Assembly: GCF_019924635.1 (NCBI RefSeq)
Contig: NZ_CP065037.1
Span: forward strand, 744,001-808,000
Origin: Leifsonia sp. ZF2019
GTDB lineage: Bacteria > Actinomycetota > Actinomycetes > Actinomycetales > Microbacteriaceae
Direction: 5' to 3'
Length of the DNA: 64,000 nucleotides
The notes under the pieces were generated by a model, which saw only the letters and a program-made list of their open reading frames with translations, made no database searches and was not told where the DNA came from. The translations under genes were made by a program, and so were the position numbers. Below, piece by piece: positions 45,498 through 52,204 of the stretch. How positions within the stretch are numbered: position 1 is the first letter of the stretch; each line of letters begins with the position of its first letter.

Positions 45498-46271
45498 ATG
45501 CCGTCCTTCCCGGAGAGCCTTCCCGACGCGCCGAACCGCCGACCCGACATCGATGACGACTTCCGTGCCGGGCTGAGTCCGCAGCGCTGGGTCGCGAGTT
45601 ATCTGCCGCAGTGGACCACGGCGGAGCGGGCACGTGCGCACTACGAGATCGGCGCTGCCGGGATCGTGTTGCGGATCGATGCCGACCAGCCCGATTGGCG
45701 CCCCGAAGACGCGCCTCTGCGCGTCTCGAACCTGCAGACCGGCGTCTACTCCGGGCCGGTCGGCTCCCGGCTCGGGACTCATCGCCACCGCGAGGATCTC
45801 GAGGTGCGCACGGAGACGCCGCAGACGCTCCTCTTCGCGCCGTCGCGCGGGCGAGTGGAGATCACGGCCTCCGCGAGCCGGGACGCCGGCTGCATGCTCG
45901 CGGCGTGGCTCGTCGGAACCGAGCACCGATCCCCTTCCGAGTCCGGTGAGATCTGCATCTTCGAGATCGACGCCGACGCGATCGGGGAGACCACCGTGGC
46001 CCGCACAGGAATCAAAGCGCATCACGACCCGGGACTGGCCACCGACATGGCCGCGGTCGTCGTCCCGGTGGACGCCTCGTCCCCACACACCTGGACGGTG
46101 GTCTGGCATGACGGCGAGACCGTGATCGGATGCGACGGCCACACGCTCCGGCGCATCCCGCAGGCCCCCGACTACCCGCTGTTCCTCATGATCGACCTCT
46201 TCGAGATCGGGACACGCGGCGGCCACTACCCCAAGACCGCAACCATCCACCGCGTCCGCGCGTGGCAGTGA
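45498..46271 (+). CDS. GH16-like beta-glucanase-fold protein
   Basis: A 257-residue protein without signal peptide, with the jelly-roll layout of GH16: an N-terminal DIDDDFRAGLSPQRWVASYLPQW, the SNLQTGVYSGPVGSRLGTHRH segment, and a central SGEICIFEID. In GH16 the active site is ExDxxE; here it reads E-I-C-I-F-E, with the middle Asp replaced by Cys. It may be a binding protein or a divergent enzyme. It lies just after the secreted hydrolase but has its own start beyond a terminator. Confidence 0.7.
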   Translation: MPSFPESLPDAPNRRPDIDDDFRAGLSPQRWVASYLPQWTTAERARAHYEIGAAGIVLRIDADQPDWRPEDAPLRVSNLQTGVYSGPVGSRLGTHRHREDLEVRTETPQTLLFAPSRGRVEITASASRDAGCMLAAWLVGTEHRSPSESGEICIFEIDADAIGETTVARTGIKAHHDPGLATDMAAVVVPVDASSPHTWTVVWHDGETVIGCDGHTLRRIPQAPDYPLFLMIDLFEIGTRGGHYPKTATIHRVRAWQ

Positions 46272-46301
46272 GGTGCTGACGGCCGCGGTCCAGCGACACC
46301 C

Positions 46302-47591
46302 TCAGCGGCGCGCAGCGAGGAGGGCCTCCGTGTGCTCGACGACTTCGCCGGGTCCGTCATGCCGGCGGAGCGCCGCGCCGATGCGTTCGGCGGCGGCCCG
46401 GTAGTCGGCTCCGTCGGAGATGCGCCGCCAGGCGCGCAGGATCGCGCGGGACGACGGCGTTCCCGTGCGCAGATTCACCCCGGCGCCGGACCAGGCGACG
46501 CGGGCTGCGACTTCCGGTTTGTCCAGGTCTCCGCCCGCGATCACCAGGGGTACGCCGTGGCGCAACGCCGCCAGCACCCCGCCCCACCCTCCGTTGGTCA
46601 CCATCACGTCGACGCGGGGGAGCAGCCGATCGTACGGAAGCAGGTCTGCGACGCGCGCGTTCGCCGGCGCGGGGAACGGCAGAGCGCTGTTCCCGCGCAC
46701 TCCCGTCGCGACGGCCAGCTGCACCTGCTGCCGCCCGAGGGCGGCGAACGTCGGCCGGATGAGGTCGTCGGGGTCCACATTCTGCGTGCCCTGGGTCACA
46801 TGCACGAGTGGACGCGGGTCTGCGACCGACTCCGGCCACCACGCGGGCTCGGGGATGCCGTTGCCGGCATGGTCCGCGAGCTCGCCCACCCAGACGATCC
46901 TGCCCGGCCACTCCGGGCGGGGGTACTCCAACTGCTCGACGCCGCTGGCACACACCAGGTCGCGTGAGTACAGCGCCTCCTGGAACGTGAGTGCGGTCGG
47001 TGGGAGACCGGCGAGCGCGCGTTGCTCGTGGAACGCGCGCTGGATCGGGCGGGATGCGGCCGAGATCGCCGCCCACAGGGCGCGGTCCCGCAGGCGGCCC
47101 AGCGCAGACGCCGCCGGACGCAGGCCCAGACCGGGCGGCGGCGCACCCGGCGACGGTGTCGCGAGGGGGACGAGCGAGACGGTCACCCGCGGCGTGCCGG
47201 TCCGCTCGGCGGCCAGATGCGCCCCGAGGGAGAGGCTGTCGGCGACGAGGACATCCCAGGGCCGTGTGTCGAAGGCCGCCGTCAGGTCTGCGCATTGCGC
47301 CGCTCCCGTCCGGACGAACAGGTCCTCGACGTTCACGATCATCTGGCGGGGCCCTTTCCGGCCGCGCAGCCGCGGAAAGGTCCGGGCCGGATCGTTCTCG
47401 TCGAAGTCCGGCGCCCTCACCCACGGCACGGTCTCCGCGCCGTCCGCGCGGAAGGCTTCGGCATGGGCAGACCCTGTGTAGACGCGCACCCGGTGCCCGG
47501 CGGCAGCGAAGGCGCGCACGACCGCACGCATGGGTGCGACGTGACCGGAGAACGGCATCACCGCGAACATCACCTCTGCCATAGCAGACAT
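46302..47591 (-). CDS. GT1-family (UGT/MGT-like) glycosyltransferase
   Basis: A 429-residue GT-B enzyme. N-terminal acceptor domain MFAVMPFSGHVAPMRAVVRAFAAAGHRVRVYTG. C-terminal donor domain with VHVTQGTQNVDPDDL, and the signature region LLPRVDVMVTNGGWGGVLAALRHGVPLVIAGGDLDKPEVAARV. It probably glycosylates a small molecule (macrolide or similar) for resistance or tailoring. No biosynthetic genes are adjacent, so a detoxification role is more likely. The ATG at 47582 is an alternative start. Confidence 0.9.
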   Translation of the reverse strand: MSAMAEVMFAVMPFSGHVAPMRAVVRAFAAAGHRVRVYTGSAHAEAFRADGAETVPWVRAPDFDENDPARTFPRLRGRKGPRQMIVNVEDLFVRTGAAQCADLTAAFDTRPWDVLVADSLSLGAHLAAERTGTPRVTVSLVPLATPSPGAPPPGLGLRPAASALGRLRDRALWAAISAASRPIQRAFHEQRALAGLPPTALTFQEALYSRDLVCASGVEQLEYPRPEWPGRIVWVGELADHAGNGIPEPAWWPESVADPRPLVHVTQGTQNVDPDDLIRPTFAALGRQQVQLAVATGVRGNSALPFPAPANARVADLLPYDRLLPRVDVMVTNGGWGGVLAALRHGVPLVIAGGDLDKPEVAARVAWSGAGVNLRTGTPSSRAILRAWRRISDGADYRAAAERIGAALRRHDGPGEVVEHTEALLAARR

Positions 47592-47645
47592 GGTGACGCA
47601 TGCGGTCCGGACGGTGCCAGAGGGCGCCTCCCGGACCCGCCGGTG

Positions 47646-47873
47646 TCAGACGATCCCGCCCACCATCGCATCCCGGCGCAGCTGCGCGTGCGTGGCGTGG
47701 AACTTCCCGTCCGGCGTCCACCACGCTTCGTGTCCGGCGGCGTCGGGGTCGTTCTCGACGACGACCGGCCAATGGTCGCGGATGTTCTTGATGTAGTAGC
47801 GGAGTTCCCCGCCGACCGTGCGCTTCTCGACCTTGTCGGAGGCTTCCAGCTGTTCCTGAGTGGGCTCGTCCAT
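47646..47873 (-). CDS. Small hypothetical protein
   Basis: A 75-residue soluble protein with the sequence VGGELRYYIKNIRDHWPVVVENDPDAAGHEAWWTPDGKFHATHAQ. No recognised domain. It is upstream of the glycosyltransferase on the same strand, and its ATG overlaps no neighbour. Confidence 0.55.
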   Translation of the reverse strand: MDEPTQEQLEASDKVEKRTVGGELRYYIKNIRDHWPVVVENDPDAAGHEAWWTPDGKFHATHAQLRRDAMVGGIV

Positions 47874-48015
47874 GCGAGCATCATAGGTCCGCGTCGCCCG
47901 GGACCGTGCTCGGTCGAGCCGGGTGGGGAGGGGTGGATCGTCAGGGCGTGGATACCGGGCGGCGTGTGCGATAGACATGCGGTGAGGCGTGACCGTACGG
48001 CGAGGGGAGGCGGCC

Positions 48016-48855
48016 GTGATCGACAGGCCCGGGCTTGCGGAGTTCATCCGGCACCGGCGGGAGGCGCTCCAGCCCGAGGACGTCGGGCTGCCACCGGGCC
48101 GGCGGAGGCGCGCCGTCGGCCTCCGGCGCGAGGAGGTGGCGGCGCTGTCCCACATGTCGACCGACTACTACTCGCGCCTCGAGCGCGGCGACGGCCCGCA
48201 GCCGTCCGAGCAGATGCTCGCCGCGATCGCCCAGGGCCTGCATCTGACGCTCGCCGAACGCGATCATCTCTTCCGTCTGGGCGGTCGCACTCCGCCGGAC
48301 CGGGGAGCGTCCACCGAGCACATCAGCCCGGGAATGCTCCGCGTGTTCGACCGGCTCGACGACACTCCCGCCGAGATCGTCACGGAGCTGGGCGAGACCC
48401 TGCGGCAGACGGCGCTGAGCGTCACGCTCGTCGGGGACCTCGTCGCGCTGACGGGGGCGGAGCGGTCGATCGGATACCGCTGGTTCACCGACCCGGGAAG
48501 TCGTGCGGCCTACACCGAGGAGGAGCGGGAGGTCCTGTCGCGCGTCTACGCGTCCGGACTCCGGGAACTCGCCGCCGCCCGCGGCGCGGGATCGCCTGCC
48601 GATCGTCTGCGCCAGCAGCTGCTCGATTCGAGCGAGGAGTTCCGGAGCGCCTGGGACCACCACGACGTCGGATTGCGTCCCCCGGATCGCAAACGCTTCC
48701 TCCATCCCGAGGTGGGCGTTCTCGAGCTGAGCTGCCAGACGTTGCTCGACCCCGAGCAATCGCATCGCCTGCTGGTGTACACGGCGACGCCGGGGAGCGA
48801 CAGCAGCGAGAAGCTGCGCCTGCTGTCGGTCATCGGCGCCCGGTCCTTCGCGTGA
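48016..48855 (+). CDS. MmyB-like XRE transcriptional regulator
   Basis: A 279-residue protein. N-terminal XRE HTH (residues 5-75: GLAEFIRHRREALQPEDVGLPPGRRRRAVGLRREEVAALSHMSTDYYSRLERGDG), then the MmyB-type ligand domain (TPAEIVTELGETLRQTALSVTLVGDL, RSIGYRWFTDPGSRAAY, LHPEVGVLELSCQTLLDPEQSHRLLVYTATPGS). Such regulators usually control an adjacent short-chain dehydrogenase, as found here. GTG at 48016 chosen for GGGGAGG at six bases. Confidence 0.9.
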   Translation: MIDRPGLAEFIRHRREALQPEDVGLPPGRRRRAVGLRREEVAALSHMSTDYYSRLERGDGPQPSEQMLAAIAQGLHLTLAERDHLFRLGGRTPPDRGASTEHISPGMLRVFDRLDDTPAEIVTELGETLRQTALSVTLVGDLVALTGAERSIGYRWFTDPGSRAAYTEEEREVLSRVYASGLRELAAARGAGSPADRLRQQLLDSSEEFRSAWDHHDVGLRPPDRKRFLHPEVGVLELSCQTLLDPEQSHRLLVYTATPGSDSSEKLRLLSVIGARSFA

Positions 48856-48970
48856 CCGTTCCCGCGGAGAGGTGGATCGGATGTCAGTGGATCGCCGCGC
48901 ACTGGAACGCGCGCGCCGACGGCGCGAGCATGGGATCTCCCGATCGAACTCGACGAAGGGCCCACTCGCC

Positions 48971-49912
48971 ATGAACGCACGACCCGCACTGTTTCCTCCA
49001 CTGACGGGCACGCTCATCGTCGTCACCGGGGCGAGCGACGGCATCGGCCGCGCGATCGCGTGGCGACTGGCGGAGGCGGGCGCCGAACTCGTCCTCCCGG
49101 TCCGCTCGCCCGAGAAGGGCCGGCGCGTCGCCGACGAGCTCGCGTCGCGGTTCCCCGGTGCGATCGTGGCGACGCCCGCCCTCGATCTGGCCTCGCTGGA
49201 CTCGGTGTTCGCCCTGGTCGACGCCCTCGGCGCGGAGGGGCGGCCCATCGACATCCTCATCAACAACGCCGGTGTGATGACCCCGCCCACCAGGCAGGCG
49301 ACCAGCGACGGCTTCGAACTGCAATTCGGCACGAACCACCTCGGCCACGTCGCGCTCACCCTGGGCCTCCTCCCGCTGATCCGAGCGGCTCGCGGACGCG
49401 TGACCCACCAGACCAGCATCGCCGCGCGTCGCGGGCGCATCAACTGGGACGATCTGAACTGGGAGCGGTCCTACGACGGCGGCGCGGCCTACGCGCAGTC
49501 GAAGCTCTCCGTCGCCCTCTTCGCACGGGAACTCCACGAGCGCAGCCGGGTCGGGGGGTGGGGGATCAGCAGCAACCTCTCGCATCCGGGTGTCTCACCC
49601 ACCAATCTGCTCGCGGCACAGCCCGGTCTCGGTCGCGATCGGGAGCTGATCGGACGCCGCGTCATCAGGGGTCTGTCCCGCATCGGCGTGACGGGGACGG
49701 TAGAGAGCGCTGCGCGCCCTGCGCTGCTGGCGGCCGTCGCCCCCGACGGAGACGAGAGGTTCTACGGCCCCCGGCGCGTCGTGAGCGGGCCGCCCACCGT
49801 TCGGCCGCTGTGGCGCCCGATGACCGACGGGCCGGCGGCGGGACGCCTCTGGGACGAGTCGGTGCGGCTGATCGGGCCCCGGTTGCAGGAGCGGATGTCC
49901 GCGTCGAGCTGA
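48971..49912 (+). CDS. Short-chain dehydrogenase/reductase
   Basis: A 313-residue SDR. The cofactor loop VVTGASDGIGRAIAWRLAEAG is at residues 17-38. NNAGVMTPP follows, then the catalytic Ser in THQTSIAARR, and Tyr/Lys in GAAYAQSKLSVALF. The layout resembles the SDR14/retinol-dehydrogenase-like group. It follows the MmyB-like regulator on the same strand and is its probable target. Substrate unknown. Confidence 0.9.
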   Translation: MNARPALFPPLTGTLIVVTGASDGIGRAIAWRLAEAGAELVLPVRSPEKGRRVADELASRFPGAIVATPALDLASLDSVFALVDALGAEGRPIDILINNAGVMTPPTRQATSDGFELQFGTNHLGHVALTLGLLPLIRAARGRVTHQTSIAARRGRINWDDLNWERSYDGGAAYAQSKLSVALFARELHERSRVGGWGISSNLSHPGVSPTNLLAAQPGLGRDRELIGRRVIRGLSRIGVTGTVESAARPALLAAVAPDGDERFYGPRRVVSGPPTVRPLWRPMTDGPAAGRLWDESVRLIGPRLQERMSASS

Positions 49913-49928
49913 CAGCACCCGAGCGTGA

Positions 49929-49980
49929 TGCAACCGAAAAGTTGCAAATGGTTTCCACTTAATGCAACCATTGAGTTGCA
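49929..49980 (+). promoter_or_regulatory. Two ArsR-type operators upstream of the SRPBCC-ArsR pair
   Basis: TGCAAC-N6-GTTGCA occurs at 49929-49946 and 49963-49980, 34 bases apart. The second copy is directly followed by the AGGAGG ribosome binding region of the SRPBCC gene. Winged-helix repressors bind such inverted repeats, and the downstream ArsR is the natural candidate. Confidence 0.65.
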
Positions 49981-50016
49981 GGAGGATCCGCCTCCCGCCT
50001 CAGGGAAGGAGCCGAC

Positions 50017-50505
50017 ATGGCTACCGAGAACGCGGCCGCCGTCGCCGACATCGACGAGCTCACGGTCCGACGCACCATCCGCATCTCCGCGCCCCGGGAG
50101 AAGGTGTGGGCCGCGGTGATCGAGCCCGCACACATCTCCCGGTGGTTCGCCGCGACTGAGCTGGATGCGGAGGGGCAGGGGAGCATCACCTTCGAGGGAT
50201 ACGGCACTGTCCCGCTGCGCGTTGCGGCGATCGCGCCGCAGGACTCGGTCACATACCTGTGGAACAACGACGACAACCTCGACGAGCGCCCGCCGCGCTT
50301 CGACGAGTCGCGCGCGACGCGGTTCACGTTCACGCTGGCCGACGCGCCCGGTGGCACGCAGCTGACCGTGGTCGAGTCGGGCTTCGGGGTCACGACCGAC
50401 CCGGCGGGCAACGTGGAGTCGCACCGCGAGGGATGGACGCAGGAGCTCGACAAGCTCGTCGCCCTGCTGGAGGATGGCGTCGAGCTTGCGGGTGCACGCG
50501 CGTGA
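50017..50505 (+). CDS. SRPBCC (AHSA1-type) domain protein
   Basis: A 162-residue START-like protein: RTIRISAPREKVWAAVIEPAHISRWFAATELDAEGQG at the N-terminus and EGWTQELDKLVALLEDG at the C-terminus, the activator-of-Hsp90-ATPase-like family. It would bind a hydrophobic small molecule or act as an uncharacterised enzyme. In many actinobacteria it is paired with an ArsR regulator, as here (GTGA overlap with the next gene). Confidence 0.88.
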   Translation: MATENAAAVADIDELTVRRTIRISAPREKVWAAVIEPAHISRWFAATELDAEGQGSITFEGYGTVPLRVAAIAPQDSVTYLWNNDDNLDERPPRFDESRATRFTFTLADAPGGTQLTVVESGFGVTTDPAGNVESHREGWTQELDKLVALLEDGVELAGARA

Positions 50506-50819
50506 GCGCGCCCACTCTGGTCCCCGTGTTCGCCGCGCTCGGCGACGACACGCGCTGGAGCATCCTGAGCGCGCTCGCGGAGGGGGAGGCCTCCGCGAGC
50601 GCGCTCGACGCGGTGCTCCCGGTCTCCCGGCAGGCCATCGCGAAGCATCTCGCGGTGCTGCAGGAGGTCGGGCTCGTCGAACCGGTCCGCGTCGGGCGCG
50701 AAGTGCGCTTCCGCGTGCTCGGTTCGGAGCTGAGCGCGACGGCCCGCCGCCTCGACGAGATCGGTGCGGCATGGGATCGTCGCCTCGCCGAGATCAAGCG
50801 GATCGCGGAAGGGCTCTGA
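50502..50819 (+). CDS. ArsR-family transcriptional repressor
   Basis: A 105-residue winged-helix protein: LVPVFAALGDDTRWSILSALAEGEASASALDAVLPVSRQAIAKHLAVLQEVGLVEPVRVGREVRFRV. No metal-binding Cys cluster is present, so a non-metal signal is likely. GTG start overlapping the SRPBCC stop (GTGA). Probably autoregulates through the two palindromes at 49929-49980. Confidence 0.9.
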   Translation: MSAPTLVPVFAALGDDTRWSILSALAEGEASASALDAVLPVSRQAIAKHLAVLQEVGLVEPVRVGREVRFRVLGSELSATARRLDEIGAAWDRRLAEIKRIAEGL

Positions 50820-50843
50820 GGCGCGGAGCGGTACGGTGACGGA

Positions 50844-51179
50844 ATGCCCGCCAGTCCGCCCCGTTACTGCCCGAGTCGCAAGCGCGGCCAGCACTGCACG
50901 CGTCCGCTCGGTCACGCCGGATTGCACCGCCGCGAGGGGCTTCTGTGGTCCGACCGGGATGCCGACCCCGCTCGGTGTCCCGGATCGGGAGAGAGCGGGT
51001 CACCGGCCGCTCGCCTGCCCGACGGGTTCCCGGAGGGGCGCGCCGACTGCCCGCACTGCCAGCGCTTCGTCGCGCTCGACACGGCAGGCAGACTGGTCGA
51101 GCACGACACGACCGACGCCGCGGAGTCGGACGAGGAGATCGCCCACCGGAGGGAGTGGTTCAACGTCCACGGCTGGTGA
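50844..51179 (+). CDS. Hypothetical protein with Cys pairs
   Basis: A 111-residue protein. CPSRKRGQHCTRPLGHAGLH at the N-terminus and CPHCQRFVAL later give two possible zinc sites. Similar short proteins occur in Microbacteriaceae without assigned function. It follows the ArsR gene by 24 bases on the same strand, so co-transcription is possible. Confidence 0.6.
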   Translation: MPASPPRYCPSRKRGQHCTRPLGHAGLHRREGLLWSDRDADPARCPGSGESGSPAARLPDGFPEGRADCPHCQRFVALDTAGRLVEHDTTDAAESDEEIAHRREWFNVHGW

Positions 51180-51209
51180 GCGCGGACGACGCCGGGCGCA
51201 CCGAACCGC

Positions 51210-51596
51210 TCACCCCGCGGCGAGCGGCGCGAACACGTTGACGAGGTTGCCGTCCGGGTCGGCGATCAGCAGCGACCGGTTGCCCCACGGCATGTCAGCG
51301 GGCTCCTGGACGATGCGGGCGGCCCCCTCGCTCAGATCGCGGTGCGCGGCGTCCACCGCATCCGGGCTCCCGACGCGGAAGTCCAGGCACACGGAGTGGT
51401 TGTCCGCCGCGCGCATCCCGCTGTCTCCCATCGCGGCGACCGTCCGGGTGCTGGCGATCGCGAGTGTGCCGGACGGTGTCACGAGCTCGGCGAACAGCGG
51501 GTGGCGGCGGGTGGCGCCGAGGCCGGTGACGCGCTCGTAGAACGCGACCATCCCGTCGACGTCGTCGGTGAAGATGCGGGTTGCTGCCAGATCCAT
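51210..51596 (-). CDS. VOC/glyoxalase superfamily protein
   Basis: A 128-residue vicinal-oxygen-chelate protein with the usual start (ATRIFTDDVDGMVAFYERVTGLG) and end (WGNRSLLIADPDGNLVNVFAPL). Two beta-alpha-beta units as in dioxygenase or glyoxalase-type proteins. The substrate cannot be told from the sequence. Confidence 0.88.
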   Translation of the reverse strand: MDLAATRIFTDDVDGMVAFYERVTGLGATRRHPLFAELVTPSGTLAIASTRTVAAMGDSGMRAADNHSVCLDFRVGSPDAVDAAHRDLSEGAARIVQEPADMPWGNRSLLIADPDGNLVNVFAPLAAG

Positions 51597-51680
51597 GGAA
51601 CGGCCCTTCTCGTCGGGGATCCCGGGTGGATCCGCTTCCGACGCTAGATCGCATTCCGGTCGGGAACCGGCCGCAATCGA

Positions 51681-52073
51681 TCAGGCCCTCGCGGCCAGGT
51701 TCTCGGCGATCGACGCGAGCGAGCCGTCGAGGGCCTCCTGCATGCCGGGGAAGTCAGAGGTGGTGTGGATGGTGAGCTCGACGCCGCCCTCGGTCAGTCG
51801 CAGCGAGCCGTGGTAGTCGTGCGGGCCGGGAGCCGACCAGGTGATCTCGCGGGCCGCCCGGTCGACGTCGAACGTCGCCTCCGAGGTGACGGTCTCGTCC
51901 CGGCCGTCGCGGTCCGCATCCACGTGGGCCGTCGTCTCGACTTTGCCGTCGGGGAGCTCGTGGGCCTCCGTCATGCGAGGGAAGTAGGCGGGAAGGTTCT
52001 CCGGATCGGAGATGTAGTCGAAGTACTCGTCGGCGTCGCCCTCGAGCGGCCGGGTCGCAGTGTAGGTGGGCAT
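51681..52073 (-). CDS. SRPBCC family protein
   Basis: A 130-residue START-like protein: MPTYTATRPLEGDADEYFDYISDPENLPAYFPRM then an alternating beta sheet and a final helix (ALDGSLASIAENLAARA). The fold is that of polyketide cyclase/Bet v 1-like proteins. No partner gene; function unknown. Confidence 0.8.
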   Translation of the reverse strand: MPTYTATRPLEGDADEYFDYISDPENLPAYFPRMTEAHELPDGKVETTAHVDADRDGRDETVTSEATFDVDRAAREITWSAPGPHDYHGSLRLTEGGVELTIHTTSDFPGMQEALDGSLASIAENLAARA

Positions 52074-52149
52074 GCGACGACGGTACGACCGGCCGATGCG
52101 GCGGGGGAGGGCGTTGACGTGGGGGCGCGATGGGTGTCGCGAACGCGCC

Positions 52150-52179
52150 GCGGCCCCCGCCCAGGAGGACGGGGGCCGC
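52150..52179 (-). terminator. Terminator hairpin after the surface-protein gene
   Basis: A 10-base perfect stem GCGGCCCCCG / CGGGGGCCGC with a 10-base loop lies 25 bases after the stop of the surface-protein gene. Confidence 0.65.
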
Positions 52180-52204
52180 AGCGCGCCTGCCCGGCGTGAG
52201 GCTC

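Noticed and set aside
42010-45633. Very long leftward open frame opposite the secreted hydrolase
   Set aside because: It is the antisense shadow of a GC-rich gene; composition is Arg/Val/Asp-rich with no domain, and the forward frame has clear families.
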